A stretch of 64,000 nucleotides of DNA from Odontesthes bonariensis (lineage: Eukaryota > Chordata > Actinopteri > Atheriniformes > Atherinopsidae). The stretch lies in contig NC_134507.1 in NCBI RefSeq assembly GCF_027942865.1, forward strand, positions 37,315,711 to 37,379,710. The letters are read 5' to 3'. The notes beneath the pieces were generated by a model that was not told the DNA's origin, did not search any database, and worked only from the letters and a program-made list of their open reading frames with translations. A program made the translations under genes and the position numbers. Positions 22,501 through 32,329 of this stretch are shown here, in pieces. Each line of letters begins with the position of its first letter. Within the stretch, counting starts at the first letter, position 1.

Positions 22501-23834
22501 TTGAAGCGTGATGATGAATTGGCACTGCAATGAAGTTAGCCGGATCTTTACAACTACAAATACTAGTCATGATTGTATTTTAGTTCAATATTTTTAGTAT
22601 TTCACTGAGCTGACAAAAGAGCTACTGTAAAGCAGATATCAGAAATGCACTGCTGATAAAGAGTTGTGTTGCATGAATTGTGACAATGACAAACCCAAGC
22701 GACAACCACACAGTAGTGCAGACTCAGTACTACTGAGTTTTCCCATCAAAAGAACTTCACTCAAATGCTTAGCCAACTTTACACCACATATGCCATACAA
22801 TACGTGCCTTAACACAGTACTTAACAGAACAAACAGATAGGTGGGAAGTCTTTAAAAGCAGCTTCACAGCGGCGTTCTGAGAGGTTATTCAATTTCAGCT
22901 TTCAGTGCTATGGACAGCGCAAACAAACAGCGCTGTCCGTGGTTCTGCTGAAACCCTACTCCCTTGATTCGAATATCTAATAAATTACATGCAACATGCG
23001 CAAACATCTTTACAATAACCGAGGATAACCGATAAGAGAATAACAGTACAGATAGACCCAAAGTTGGAATGGGGCATTTTGTTAGTAACAAATGAGCTTC
23101 TTGATTCTGTCAGACAGCGTTAATGGAAGGTCTCGGATCCGTTTTTTTTTCCCTTTTGTATTTTTCCCTCTAATTCCTCATCATAAATTCCCAAATTTCA
23201 GCAACAATAGCTCAAGCTTTTGGCTGCTTGATTTTCTAAGACCAGAGATGATATTGAAAAGTTGAGTGCTCTGTGCCTTATAATCCACCTTCGAATTCGA
23301 CTTCTTTTTCTTTTTCAATGAGATCAGAGGCAGAACACGTGCGTAAGAGGGTGACGTCATTGGTAAGAACGCCCTTCTCAGAGGTGTCACTTTGATTTCT
23401 GTGTGTCCTGTTTCAGTTTGTTCTCAAACTTTTTTGGAGAAGATTTAAAGGGATACAAGGTAATTTAGCGGCAGTATAGCGATCTCTACTGGTCAACCTG
23501 AAATTCTACACTGTCGTAAAAATGCCCCCCCCCAAAGCGCAATGAATGTATGAGACCTCTGACATATTCGTGCAACCTGGCAGATAAACGACAGCGACCA
23601 TGTCTTCTGAGGTACATTGTCCGTTTTCCCTATGATAATTTTGTTGTTTTGCTTGTTTGTATTATACACATCCACTAACTAAACATCGTGGCGAATGCTG
23701 CCGTTGTGTTATTTAGTCAGTGCAGTTAGGTCATCTGATTCACAAGTGTAGACTGCCCACGTAAGATACTATAATCAGAGATTTTCTAAAGAGAGAACTC
23801 AAGATAATATGCTATAATACTGTTGACCTGCAGG
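19549..23834. other. 4.3 kb without a recognisable gene
   Basis: Short frames only, none with family features (longest 85 codons at 20593-20850). A degenerate ATTCT/ATTCC pentamer run lies at about 21823-21866, and a poly-C run at about 23525. I see no exon with convincing splice signals and no transposon ends. Confidence 0.5.
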
Positions 23835-24128
23835 TTGTCTGGTTATGTTGTTGTTGTTGTTGTTTACCTGCAGGTTGTTTAGGTATGTTGTTGTTGTTGT
23901 TGTTGTTTACCTGCAGGTTGTTTGGGTATGTTGTTGTTGTTTACCTGCAGATTGTGTGGGTATGTTGTTGTTGTTGTTTACCTGCAGATTGTGTGGGTAT
24001 GTTGTTGTTGTTTACCTGCAGGTTGTTTGGGTATGTTGTTGTTTACCTGCAGGTTGTTTGGGTATGTTGTTGTTGTTGTTGTTTACCTGCAGGTTGTTTA
24101 GGTATGTTGTTGTTGTTTACCTACAAGT
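23835..24128. repeat. Minisatellite with embedded GTT run, about 8 units
   Basis: Units of about 30-42 bp: TTACCTGCAGGTTGTTTGGG followed by TATG and a variable number (2 to 7) of GTT triplets. Length variation sits in the GTT part. The hydrophobic VCCCCLPADC-like frames over it are artefacts. Confidence 0.95.
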
Positions 24129-25143
24129 TGCTTTGAGGTCCGTTTCACGAAGCAGGTTTAGTGAAAACACTGAGTAGATTAACCCTGAGTTTTCCGTTTC
24201 ACAAAGGGAGGTAACTCAACCCCGAGTAAGAGGGATAACTCTAGCCTGTTTCACAAAGAGAAGTAACTTAAGCTCTCGGTCAGTTACCGTAGTAACAGAC
24301 TCTCTGAACCTAACCTGGGGGGTATTCCTAGAAGCTGGCTTAGCGGAAAGCCTGGCTTATTTCGCTACTTCTGGCTAAATTTAGCGAGAGTTCCGTTCCA
24401 TAAAGGTAGCTTATTTGAACGCCCGCTGAGTAACCATGGTAACTTATGCTGCTGAACTAGCCTGGTCCCGGGCAGGCTAAAGTTGAAGCTTAGCTTAGCT
24501 GCAACTCAAAAAATGTCCGAACGGCTGAAACGGACTCCGGAAAGAAATGTTCACCAAGAATTCTGCGCTCCCGCAACTCATGTCTTGTCTAGTCAAGGAC
24601 TGTACAAACAAGATATTAGATAAAACGCAGGAATTAAAACATCATACCATATTAAAAATATGACCTCTGTCCTTTCAGGCTGCTGCTCCACATTTACAGT
24701 AGCCGATAATGTAAAACAACCTACTGGCTGAAGTATTTGCATTAAGTTCATCATCTCCCTCAGGCTTCCCTAATGTTATCGGTGCACTACACTGTACCCA
24801 TGTACGCATCCAAGGCAATTTGTAGAGCACAATTCGTACACAAGGCAATTCAAAGTGCTTTACAGCTACATAAAATCACAAGAAGGCAATAAAATCATTC
24901 CAAAAAACAGAAAAATCATTAATTAAGTCATTTAAAAGTGAAGAGTGCAGATAAATACATTCAGGTGTCATATGCACATCTAAATAGAACTGTTTTCAGT
25001 CTGGATTTAAACATTGTCACATTGTCCAGGCCCCTGCTGGACCCGTGGAGGCTGACTATGTAAACCGAACATTTTTCCATATCCTAAATGTACAGGTACA
25101 CTTGGGGATAATTGTCCATAGACTCTGAACTGGATTTCTCATT

Positions 25144-25817
25144 TTGAAAAACACCACATCAACCCCTTTGAGTAATGCTGAGCAATGTTACATTTATGCC
25201 CTGTGGAACCTCATCATTGACTCCTATCCTCCGTGCGTACAGATGATCTGTGATGGAGGTCATTTCATTTCCAACATTGAGGCTAAATGGCCGGGATCAG
25301 TTCATGATTCTTGGATCTTCCGAGCATCCTCACTGGCACAGAGGTTTGCACAAGGCGCAAGAATTTTACTGACCCGAAGGAGTGTACTTTTGAAGTAAGG
25401 TGTAGCATAGGCAGAATTTTGGTAATGTAATGAGAGGTCAGGTGTAGAGGTCATCTTAAGGAATTTAAAGTGCTCGTCATACTTTATTATAGATAGCCAT
25501 ATAAGGTACATATTGCATCAAATTGCCAAGTCTTAACACATGTATATCCATCCAACATTTCTCTTATTCTGCAGGAGAGTTCAATGGTGTCCTGCTTGGG
25601 AACAGAGGCTATGCATGCTGGCCGTACCTCCTCACGCCATATCCTGATCCAGGAACAAGGGCATGCACATGCACATGCACATGCACATGCACATGCACAT
25701 GCACATGCACATGCACATGCACATGCACATGCACATGCACATGCACATGCACATGCTAAAACAAGGGCACGGATAGAAATTACCTTTGGCCAAATTAAAT
25801 ACAGGTTCATTGCTTAA
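25144..25817 (+). pseudogene. Harbinger transposase, two exons, broken
   Basis: Harbinger transposase is a DDE nuclease. Exon text at 25144-25398 has MICDGGHFISNIEAKWPGS and VHDSWIFRASSL, carrying the first Asp. After a probable intron (acceptor ctgcag at about 25573) comes FNGVLLGNRGYACWPYLLTP. Here the second catalytic Asp of the usual GDRGY is Asn. The last part, KTRARIEITFGQIKYRF, carries the Glu but lies in another frame. Between the two lies a hexanucleotide microsatellite. The missing Asp and the frameshift make it inactive. Confidence 0.85.
25661..25756. repeat. (GCACAT)16 microsatellite inside transposase coding sequence
   Basis: Sixteen near-perfect hexamers, reading His-Ala (or Cys-Thr) repeats, placed where related transposases have an Ala-His-Ala run before TRARIE. 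It probably grew from that short coding motif. Confidence 0.95.
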
Positions 25818-26429
25818 ACTTCTCAGGCACCATGGCTGACTTCTGACCGAGCCATCTTAAATTAATAGTATACTTCATATTTTATACATTTTGTCTTGTG
25901 GACAACTTTTCAGGCTCAAGTCTTTCCTCCTTGATTCCCTGCAGGTTCTAGTGCCTGAAAGGACTCAGTTTCTCCTGACACAGTGAGGGACCTATACAGG
26001 GACACATATTTCCTTTGATCCTTATTGTTGTGACCTTTGAGTTAGAACTTCTTTTCATAATTTAGCATTGACACAGTAGCAGTTTAAGTCAGAGCAAGTG
26101 TAAGAAGGCTAAATATACAGAGATGATTTATAACTTTCCACACGTTTAGGTCATGGCACCCCACTGTGAATATAAATGTCTAACACGTTGCATGAACCGT
26201 ACAATAATGACAAGTTTGAGTTCAAGTTGTGTTGAATTGTTTAATTATTATTTCATGTTTCTCAAGCTGTGGAGAGAAAACAGAATTAAATACAGTTCAC
26301 AACACGGAATTCTCCTTTATCTGAATTTATACTAACAAGCAAGACCTTGAAACGGGACACGGAAATCTTATTTCACTCCTTGGCGATAGTTGTCTTTTCA
26401 TCTGACGACTGTATCTGCCACACAGAAGT
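25818..26429. other. No gene seen
   Basis: Non-coding spacer between the Harbinger transposase remnant and tRNA-Asp. It holds no recognisable repeat or ORF of note. Confidence 0.5.
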
Positions 26430-26501
26430 TCCTCGTTAGTATAATGGACAGTATCTCCGCCTGTCACGCGGAAGATCGGGGATCGATTCCCTGACGGGGA
26501 G
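26430..26501 (+). tRNA. tRNA-Asp (GTC)
   Basis: 72 nt. The acceptor strands TCCTCGT and ACGGGGA pair. The anticodon loop has GTC (CCTGTCACG), and the D arm and T arm are in place. The T loop reads GATCGATTCC instead of GTTCGATTCC, and the D loop and anticodon stem carry changes from the common vertebrate sequence. It may be a weakened or pseudogene copy. Confidence 0.8.
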
Positions 26502-26993
26502 AGCTCTGTCTTTTATCAGCTGCCTGCCACCAAGTGATGATTGCTTTGATACTCTCACCCATCTTCGGCCTAAATATCAATAGCCCCCTTCAAATGGCCT
26601 AACATGAGGCCAGGTTGCTTCGGTCAAAAGCCCTTTCCCATTTACTGTGGTGTTAAGTGCAAACCAAGACATTATAATCAACAATGTGCTTTTGCTAATG
26701 ATTCTGTCCTGCCCAAAGCACTGTAGAAGGTTGTGACAACACAGATAGTTGAGCAGTGGTCAGAAGATTCTCATGCAACAAGTGTCTTGGCTGTTTTTTA
26801 AGAGGGCTCCTGAAGCAAACAAATAGTAGGCATAGCATTTGGAAGCAAGAACTCTTCGGAGGTTCAGCGGCCGTAATAATCTTTAAACTAGATGATGCAG
26901 TGCCAAAATAGCAATACGACATGGCATTGCAAAGCAAGGAGTAAACTTGGGTTGCCTTGCCAGTGAAAATGGTTCTCCAGGAGAAGTCTGCAA
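26502..26993. other. No gene seen
   Basis: Spacer within the pol III cluster. Nothing recognised. Confidence 0.4.
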
Positions 26994-27033
26994 TGTCAGA
27001 AGGGGGATTTGAACCCACGCCTCCAGGGGAGGC
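26994..27033 (-). pseudogene. tRNA-Leu 3' half
   Basis: On the minus strand GGAGGCGTGGGTTCAAATCC followed by CCCTTCTGACA matches the variable arm, T arm and 3' acceptor of tRNA-Leu. The 5' half is absent. Confidence 0.65.
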
Positions 27034-27226
27034 ACACATCATTGTACAAGTACAAAATCTTCCTGACCCTTATTTGATCCCATACTGCAGGAGCAAGAAA
27101 CAGCTGTGGTTTGTAAGGGAAAGAGAAGCCAGAGAAGCAGCGAGGAAGCTGCTAAAAGATGTCAAAGCGTGTCGTTGTAGCGCGCGTGCAGTGTGTGTGT
27201 GTGTGGAAGAGCAGAAAGAGTGTAGA

Positions 27227-27533
27227 AAGACTGAGTCCCGCTGTATTACTCAGGCTGCTCTACAGCATCTATTCACAGGTGCGATCCCACTACTGAGCAG
27301 CACGGGGGCTTTGCCCTGCTCCATTTCCCACCTGGGCCGTTGCACCCCTCCTTAGACAACCTGGTGTTCCCGGGCTACCCCAGGCGCACCATATCGATAC
27401 CCAACTTAGTGCGGACACCCGATGGACATAGTCCTCTGCAGCTCAGAACTCCTGAGTTCAAGCGATCCACCAGCCTCAGCCTCCCGGTAGCTTGGATTAC
27501 AGGCACGCGCCCCCGCTCCCGGCGACAGGTGCT
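27227..27533 (-). ncRNA. 7SL (SRP) RNA
   Basis: The RNA core of the signal recognition particle, which docks ribosomes making secretory proteins at the ER. On the minus strand it begins GCCGGGAGCGGGGGCGCGTG and has CTGTAATCCAAGCTACCGGG. In the S domain are GGGTGTCCGCACTAAGTT and TCTAAGGAGGGGTGCAACGG, and the 3' part has GTGGGATCGCACCTGTGAAT. All main blocks are present in order over about 307 nt, close to the vertebrate length of about 300. Mid-sequence blocks differ from the mammalian gene, as expected for fish. The internal pol III promoter is at the 5' end. The exact 3' end is estimated. A retro-copy cannot be excluded, but no poly-A follows. Confidence 0.93.
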
Positions 27534-28498
27534 CTCATTCAAGCAGGTTTTGGGCTTTTTGATCCTGACGTCATCAGCGAGCTAATTTGCTGTCGAAGAA
27601 CGAAATAAAGCATCTTTTAAATGTTAAAGTCTGATCAGTGATGAAACATTTTGACAAAATATGACTGACTGATCAAGTTTGACGTTTGATATCGATGAAA
27701 CATTTTTCTTTGGTGCTCCGTAAAACCTCAATTTCTGATCAACTTCAGAGGAGTTTCTCATTTCTGCTTCTTTAACACTGACAGATCAGCTCACCAAACA
27801 TTTAAAAAGGAATGCCTCTAAATGTCCTCTATCAGGTGTCTCCTTTTTCTACAGTTTTATTTCAGATGTTACACACATTAGCCTGTTCTCAGTCATGTAG
27901 GAAAGCAGTTCTCCTCTTATGGGAATCATCTTTATCACATTGAAACACGCTGTTTAAATACACAGATAGGAGCATTTTCAGTGCCAAATATTCAAAGTTT
28001 GCTTTGTTAAAGGAGACATATTTTACCTCTTTAAACAAGTTAGAATTGGTCTATGGGCTATACAAAACATGTTCATGAAGTTCTTTGCACAAAATCACTC
28101 TCACATAAAGAGATTTCACCAGCTCTATTCTTGGCAGTTTCAGTCTCTCCCAAATTGAGCCGTTTAAAGGGCTCTGTCACTTTTATGCAAATAAGCTGTG
28201 AATTAAGGGTTCATTTGTTTTCAGTGCAGAGCTTCTGCAGTCTCCAGCCTGACTCACCTGTGGTGCGTTTCTAGAGACCCAGGTGTCCAGCAGCAGCTCC
28301 AGTCTCTGCCGGTGATACCTCCCGGTGGTTTTCACAGCCACCAACAGGTCAGCCTGTGTGAGCTGCTCACCGCTCTCCTCTCCCAGGCCAGCTGCCTGAA
28401 ATAAGTTGAGAAAACATCCGCGCCCCCTGTAGCCGGCAGCTCCTTCTGGTGTCCGCCAGTGAGCAGAGCATCCCGGCCACCAGCCGGCAGGTGACCGC
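27534..28498. other. Spacer upstream of 7SL, no gene seen
   Basis: AT-rich to about 28230, then more GC-rich (28270-28560). No credible ORF. The upstream part next to 27533 would hold the external promoter elements of the 7SL gene, but I cannot point to a specific box. Confidence 0.45.
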
Positions 28499-28650
28499 GG
28501 CGACAGCAGCGCGAGGTCCCGCTGAGCTGAAGGCGAGCCTCGGTCCCCCGGCAGGCTTCCACATGTTCACTGCGTGGATGGGTTCACCACTTCGCTCATG
28601 GACAGAAAAGAAGTGTTTTCTCAACAGCGGGACCTCGCGCTGCTGTCGCC
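28499..28650. repeat. Perfect 26-bp inverted repeat, 100-bp spacer
   Basis: 28499-28524 (GGCGACAGCAGCGCGAGGTC...) is the exact reverse complement of 28625-28650. The arms are GC-rich and the loop contains no gene. It is the edge of the first tRNA-Thr leader repeat. Confidence 0.9.
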
Positions 28651-28651
28651 T

Positions 28652-28955
28652 TAAGATGTTATTATTTACATCAACATGGTGCCATAACTGTTTACAGCAG
28701 AGCTTCAGGAGTGCTGGACTTCCAAAACAGTCTGTACTTGGAGGCACTTCATCTCATGGCTTTAGTTATTCTTGAGGTACAGAAGATTAAACTGGGACTT
28801 AATCCAATGTTTTCACATATAGAGATAATTTGAATAATATCATGCCCTGTTTTATGCAGCGATCACATGAATTTCGGAAATAAATCACAAAAACCACTTC
28901 CTGAGGTGGATCCAGTTCCTGCTCTTTATTCTTTCATCAGTTATATGAACCATGT
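28652..28955 (+). repeat. tRNA leader repeat, copy 1
   Basis: A ~300-bp block (AACATGGTGCCATAACTG... TTCAGGAGTGCTGGACTT... AATTTCGGAAATAAATCAC) directly upstream of a tRNA-Thr. It recurs, truncated, before the second tRNA-Thr (about 29537-29647) and, nearly complete, before a tRNA-Pro (29722-29970). The tRNA cluster grew by local duplication of leader plus tRNA. Confidence 0.85.
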
Positions 28956-29029
28956 GGCGCTGTGGCTTAGTTGGTCAAAGTGCCTGTCTAGTAAACGGGA
29001 GATCCTGGGTTCAAACCCCAGCAGTGCCT
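28956..29029 (+). tRNA. tRNA-Thr (AGT)
   Basis: 74 nt: acceptor GGCGCTG paired with CAGTGCC, D arm with TTAGTTGGTCAAAG, anticodon AGT in TCTAGTAA, T arm CTGGGTTCAAACCCCAG. Near-identical to vertebrate tRNA-Thr. It looks functional except for A in place of the usual G/T in two loop positions. Confidence 0.92.
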
Positions 29030-29536
29030 GTGGTCCTTCAGAGCTAACTATGACTTAACATATAAAACAGCTTATTATCAGGGTTCTACTAAATGTATCT
29101 CACTGGTCTACTTAATAAAAGTGCATATAAATAGCCAATGCTTTTAAAGTGTCATTTATGCCTATTTTATGCTTTCGGAGTGTAATTTTACTCCGTTAAC
29201 ATAACAAGTCAATTGGTTAGGGTACAGTACAGTGGAGGTTCTCCTCCTGTCACACTACATAACATCAAAATGAACGTACAAACCGTGAAATAGTCAGAGT
29301 TAGAGTAAAAGCTGAGGGCAGGACGTCATTTCCTCAAAATACGAATTGTAAAATAATACACAAAAGCATAAAAAAGCCTTGTAAAAACAGGGTAAATGAC
29401 TTGGCGTGTAATAAGTACACCGCTTCATGAGATCAGGCTGTAACTGGTGAAAGTGCCTTCCTCATGAACACCAGGGTCTGAGTTGAAAACCCAACAATAT
29501 CTGCAAGATACGATGAAGTTTTGAACCAATTGGAGG
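29030..29536. other. No gene seen
   Basis: AT-rich spacer between the two tRNA-Thr genes. Confidence 0.4.
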
Positions 29537-29647
29537 CACTTCTACTCATGGCTTTAACTATTCTTGAGGTACAGAAACACAAAAACCACTTCCTGAGGTG
29601 GATCCAGTTCATGCTCTTTATTCTTTCATCAGTTTTTGGAACCATGT

Positions 29648-29721
29648 GGTGCTGTGGCTTAGTTGGTCAAAGTACCTGTCTTGTAAACAGGAGATCCTGG
29701 GTTCAAATCCCAGCAGTGCCT
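29648..29721 (+). tRNA. tRNA-Thr (TGT)
   Basis: 74 nt: GGTGCTG/CAGTGCC acceptor with a G-T pair, anticodon TGT in CTTGTAA, T arm CTGGGTTCAAATCCCAG. It is a sister of the AGT copy upstream with the anticodon changed, consistent with duplication followed by an anticodon switch, or with two old isoacceptors sharing a leader. Confidence 0.9.
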
Positions 29722-29970
29722 TATGATGTTATTATGTACATCAACATGGTGCCATAACTGTTTACTGCAGTGCTTCAGGAGTGCTGGACTTCTAAAACAG
29801 TCTGTACTTGGAGGCACTTCATCTCATGGCTTAAACTATTCTTGAGGTACAGAAGATTGAACTGGGACTAAATCCAATGTTTTCACATTTGCAGATTATT
29901 TGAATGACATCAAGCTCTGTTTTATGCAGAGATCACGTGAATTTCGGAAATAAATCACAAAAACCACTTT
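29722..29970 (+). repeat. tRNA leader repeat, copy 3, now before tRNA-Pro
   Basis: The same block as 28652-28906, down to AAATAAATCACAAAAACCAC. In the other copies this leads to tRNA-Thr. Here it runs into tRNA-Pro ten bases later. Confidence 0.85.
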
Positions 29971-29980
29971 GCTTCTTTTT

Positions 29981-30052
29981 GGCTCGTTGGTCTAGGGGTA
30001 TGATTCTCGCTTTGGGTGCGAGAGGTCCCGGGTTCAAATCCCGGACGAGCCC
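29981..30052 (+). tRNA. tRNA-Pro (TGG)
   Basis: 72 nt: GGCTCGT pairs with ACGAGCC, D arm TCTAGGGGTATGA, anticodon TGG in CTTTGGGTG, T arm CCCGGGTTCAAATCCCGGG-like. As far as I can recall it matches vertebrate tRNA-Pro throughout. Confidence 0.96.
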
Positions 30053-30483
30053 TTCCCTGGTCTACTGGCCTTGTGTCTCTGCTTTGCTGTGAAATCAGAG
30101 AATGATTGAGTCTATGACTATAACATTGAATGCATTTGGAATCAAAGCCACAAATAGGGAAATACAGCTCAAACCTCCATCACTCATTCTGAAGTTGCTT
30201 CAAGTCCTTCTTAAATGAATTTCTTATCTGGAATTTGAAAGACAGATCCACGCATAAAAAACCTGTATCATGTAAGCACACCCTCTGCTGTATTATCTAA
30301 AGCAGTTTTGGTATTTGTTCTATAAATCCAGATTGAAACGCTTCAAGTCAATGGTAGAGAAATGGAGATATAGACCTGTTCTGTCTTAAAGTTGGGCTTC
30401 TTCATAAAATGTGATGTGAATTGGTGGAACCTGGCGGTGAGTATTGACTCATTGGTCTCAGGAGTTTTTGTGGGCTGTTCAGT
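30053..30483. other. No gene seen
   Basis: Spacer in the tRNA cluster. Confidence 0.4.
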
Positions 30484-30949
30484 GTATGTGCCTAATAACT
30501 TCACTCATGTTGAGTGAAGGGAGAGCCAACTCCAAACAATATAGGCTCATTGCTCTGGAAAAGTCAAAGAAGAAAGAAAGCAATCACAAATTCCCAGGAT
30601 TCCATGGCTACGTCAGCTGTCCGCACGCTCTCACGAAACGCAAAAAGACCACCTTTTGGCTCGTTGGTCTGGAGGTATGATTTTCACTTAGGGTGCAAGA
30701 GGTCCCGGGTTCAAATCCCAGATGAGTCCTCCTACTTTAAGAAACCTATAGGGAAAGCTTGATGGTTAACTTTGGGTACCTTCCTTGATCTCAGATGCGT
30801 CTCTCTTTGCTCACCCAAATTGTTCATTAAGAGTGCTGATAACAACTGCAAAAATGTCCTGTCTTACTATATTGTTTGGAGCTGTAGCAGTTGGCTCTCC
30901 CTTCACTCAACATGAGTGAAGTTATTGAGGACATAGACTGAACATCCCC
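30484..30949. repeat. Inverted repeat flanking a tRNA-Pro-like gene
   Basis: About 30484-30542 (GTTCAGTGTATGTGCCTAAT... GTTGAGTGAAGGGAGAGCCA... CCAAACAATATA) is found reversed at about 30865-30949, with small indels. The tRNA-Pro-like sequence at 30658-30729 lies in the loop. Confidence 0.8.
30658..30729 (+). pseudogene. tRNA-Pro (AGG) pseudogene
   Basis: 72 nt alignable to tRNA-Pro along its length, with AGG in the anticodon (CTTAGGGTG). It has GGAGGT in the D loop, TTTTCAC/TGCAAGA with a weakened anticodon stem, and GATGAGTCC at the 3' end, which mispairs with GGCTCGT. These point to decay. Confidence 0.7.
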
Positions 30950-31310
30950 AACATTAAAGGCACTGTTAGTAAAGTGAACAACTCTTCTGGTTTTTACAAT
31001 GCACTTTTTAGCTAGACAAACCGTTATCCCGGCTTTTACTTGGAGTTTACGTTGACCCTCCACAAGTTTACACTCACAGCTGTGATTTGTAGTGTTACAG
31101 ATTCATTTACACATACTTTTGGCAACTAATCTCCACGTTAGAAAAAGAGAACTTTGAAATAAAAAAAAGATGGAAGCAACACTGACATTGAGTGAGCTGA
31201 ACTGAAAGTTGTAGGATGTTTCTATTCGATGATCGAACGTACCTTCCGAGGGTATCGTTTTGCTATCTGTGGCCCGCGGCGCTCGTATGACGTCCAAAGT
31301 TGCAAACCCT
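30950..31310. other. No gene seen
   Basis: Spacer in the tRNA cluster. Confidence 0.4.
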
Positions 31311-31382
31311 GGCTCGTCGTTCTAGGGGTATGGTTCTCGCTTTGGGTGCGAGAGGTCCCGGGTTCAAATCCCGGACGAGCCC
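31311..31382 (+). tRNA. tRNA-Pro (TGG), second copy
   Basis: 72 nt, the same as the copy at 29981 apart from CGTTCT for TGGTCT in the first D-stem region and G for A near the D loop. Acceptor, anticodon and T arms are intact. About 30 bases of 3' flank (TTCCCTGGTTTATTGGCCTT) are also shared with the first copy, evidence of duplication. Confidence 0.93.
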
Positions 31383-31449
31383 TTCCCTGGTTTATTGGCC
31401 TTGTATCTCTGCTTTGCTTTGAAATCTACGCATGACCTAAGGCCTAAGG

Positions 31450-32156
31450 CCCTGTTTACACGATAGGAAGACGCAGATATTTTCCTGCGGTTTGGCCTCT
31501 CATTTACACCAAAACCCCGTTTTTATCACAGAAAACGATTATTTCTAAAACCTCCGGCCAAAGTGGAGATTTCTGATAACGCCGGTTATGTGTTGCCGTG
31601 TCAACTGGGAGAAACGGCGTTTTAGGTTCATAAACGTCACATTATGCGCCAGAAAATGCTTAACGTCATGCAAGCACCTTATGTTTGGCTACTGATCAGG
31701 ATTATCATGGATGATGTTAAAGTTCTACTAATTTTTACGTTTGTGCAAACGATTCTGGCCTTATTGCATTTGCCACCCCAAACCTGCTCGCACAGTTCAA
31801 AATAGAGGAGCACCACTCTTCTGTGGCCGCTCCTGCGTCCAGTATGCACTGACTGTCTATATTTCCCTCTTATTGCCTTCAGTTTTGTTGTGATATTTGC
31901 TCGCGTTATCTCCTCCTTCACATGAGGAAAGTCCTCGATTCTGAGGATTTTGATTGGCTTGCATGGCTTTATTTCTTTCCCTACACTGCCGCCAATAGGT
32001 TTGGCATAGTTATTATGGCGCTTGACGGCGTATTTATGCGGGTTGATGTAAATGACAAGTTTTTTGAAAACGATGTTGTGTGCACGATGTTATTATTGAA
32101 AACGGAGGGGGGGAAATATTCGTTTCTCTAAATACCCGGCTATGTGTAAATGTGGC
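31450..32156. mobile_element. DNA transposon remnant (Harbinger/ISL2EU-like)
   Basis: Ends GGCCCTGTTTACACGATAGG and, inverted, GGCCACATTTACACATAGCC. AAAACG and CGTTTTT words are abundant near both ends. It carries a Myb/SANT-like coding remnant on the minus strand (31679-31921). No clear target duplication. Confidence 0.6.
31679..31921 (-). pseudogene. Myb/SANT-like (MADF-type) protein fragment of a DNA transposon
   Basis: 80 codons with ITRANITTKLKAIRGKYRQS, GRRSGHRRVVLLYFELCEQV and WGG. This basic, Trp/Phe-spaced pattern is the one I know from transposon-encoded Myb/SANT-like proteins of fish. The rest of the protein is missing. Function would be binding of the element ends, inferred from the family only. 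Confidence 0.55.
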
Positions 32157-32281
32157 CTGAGGCTGATACCAGACCAACCAGATGAGCCTCCAGCGTCCAC
32201 CTGTCCTGATAGTCCCTCACAAGCAGCTGTCTGTTGTTAGCACGTTAAGCTTTGATTGGTCTGGGCTGCTCTGTGGCATTA

Positions 32282-32289
32282 TTTATAAA
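32282..32289 (+). promoter_or_regulatory. TATA box of secreted-protein gene 1
   Basis: TTTATAAA 41 bases before the start codon, with ATTGG (an inverted CCAAT box) at about 32255. Confidence 0.6.
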
Positions 32290-32329
32290 CCTTCACCCTT
32301 GCTGTTTCCTCTCATAGCTTGTTTTCACC

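Larger units (their letters stand above)
24137..25817 (+). mobile_element. PIF/Harbinger left end and transposase region
   Basis: Starts GGTCCGTTTCACGAAGCAGG. The mirror image, GGTCCGTTTCACAAAGCAGG on the minus strand, ends at 38507. Several CTGAGT and GTTTCACAAAG words follow, as in fish Harbinger termini. A second, different end (GGGGGGTATTCCTAGAAGC, about 24317) lies inside, so two related elements may be layered. Transposase exons follow at 25144 and 25574. A common fish interspersed repeat (AAGGCAATTCAAAGTGCTTT) occupies about 24840-25020. Confidence 0.7.

Noticed and set aside
23845-24177. Open frames of 110 and 83 codons rich in Leu, Val and Cys
   Set aside because: They lie on the GTT minisatellite. 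The protein pattern is a direct reading of the repeat.
24317-24500. A second complete Harbinger element from the GGGGGGTATTCC end
   Set aside because: I could not find a matching opposite end in the window, so only one end is noted.
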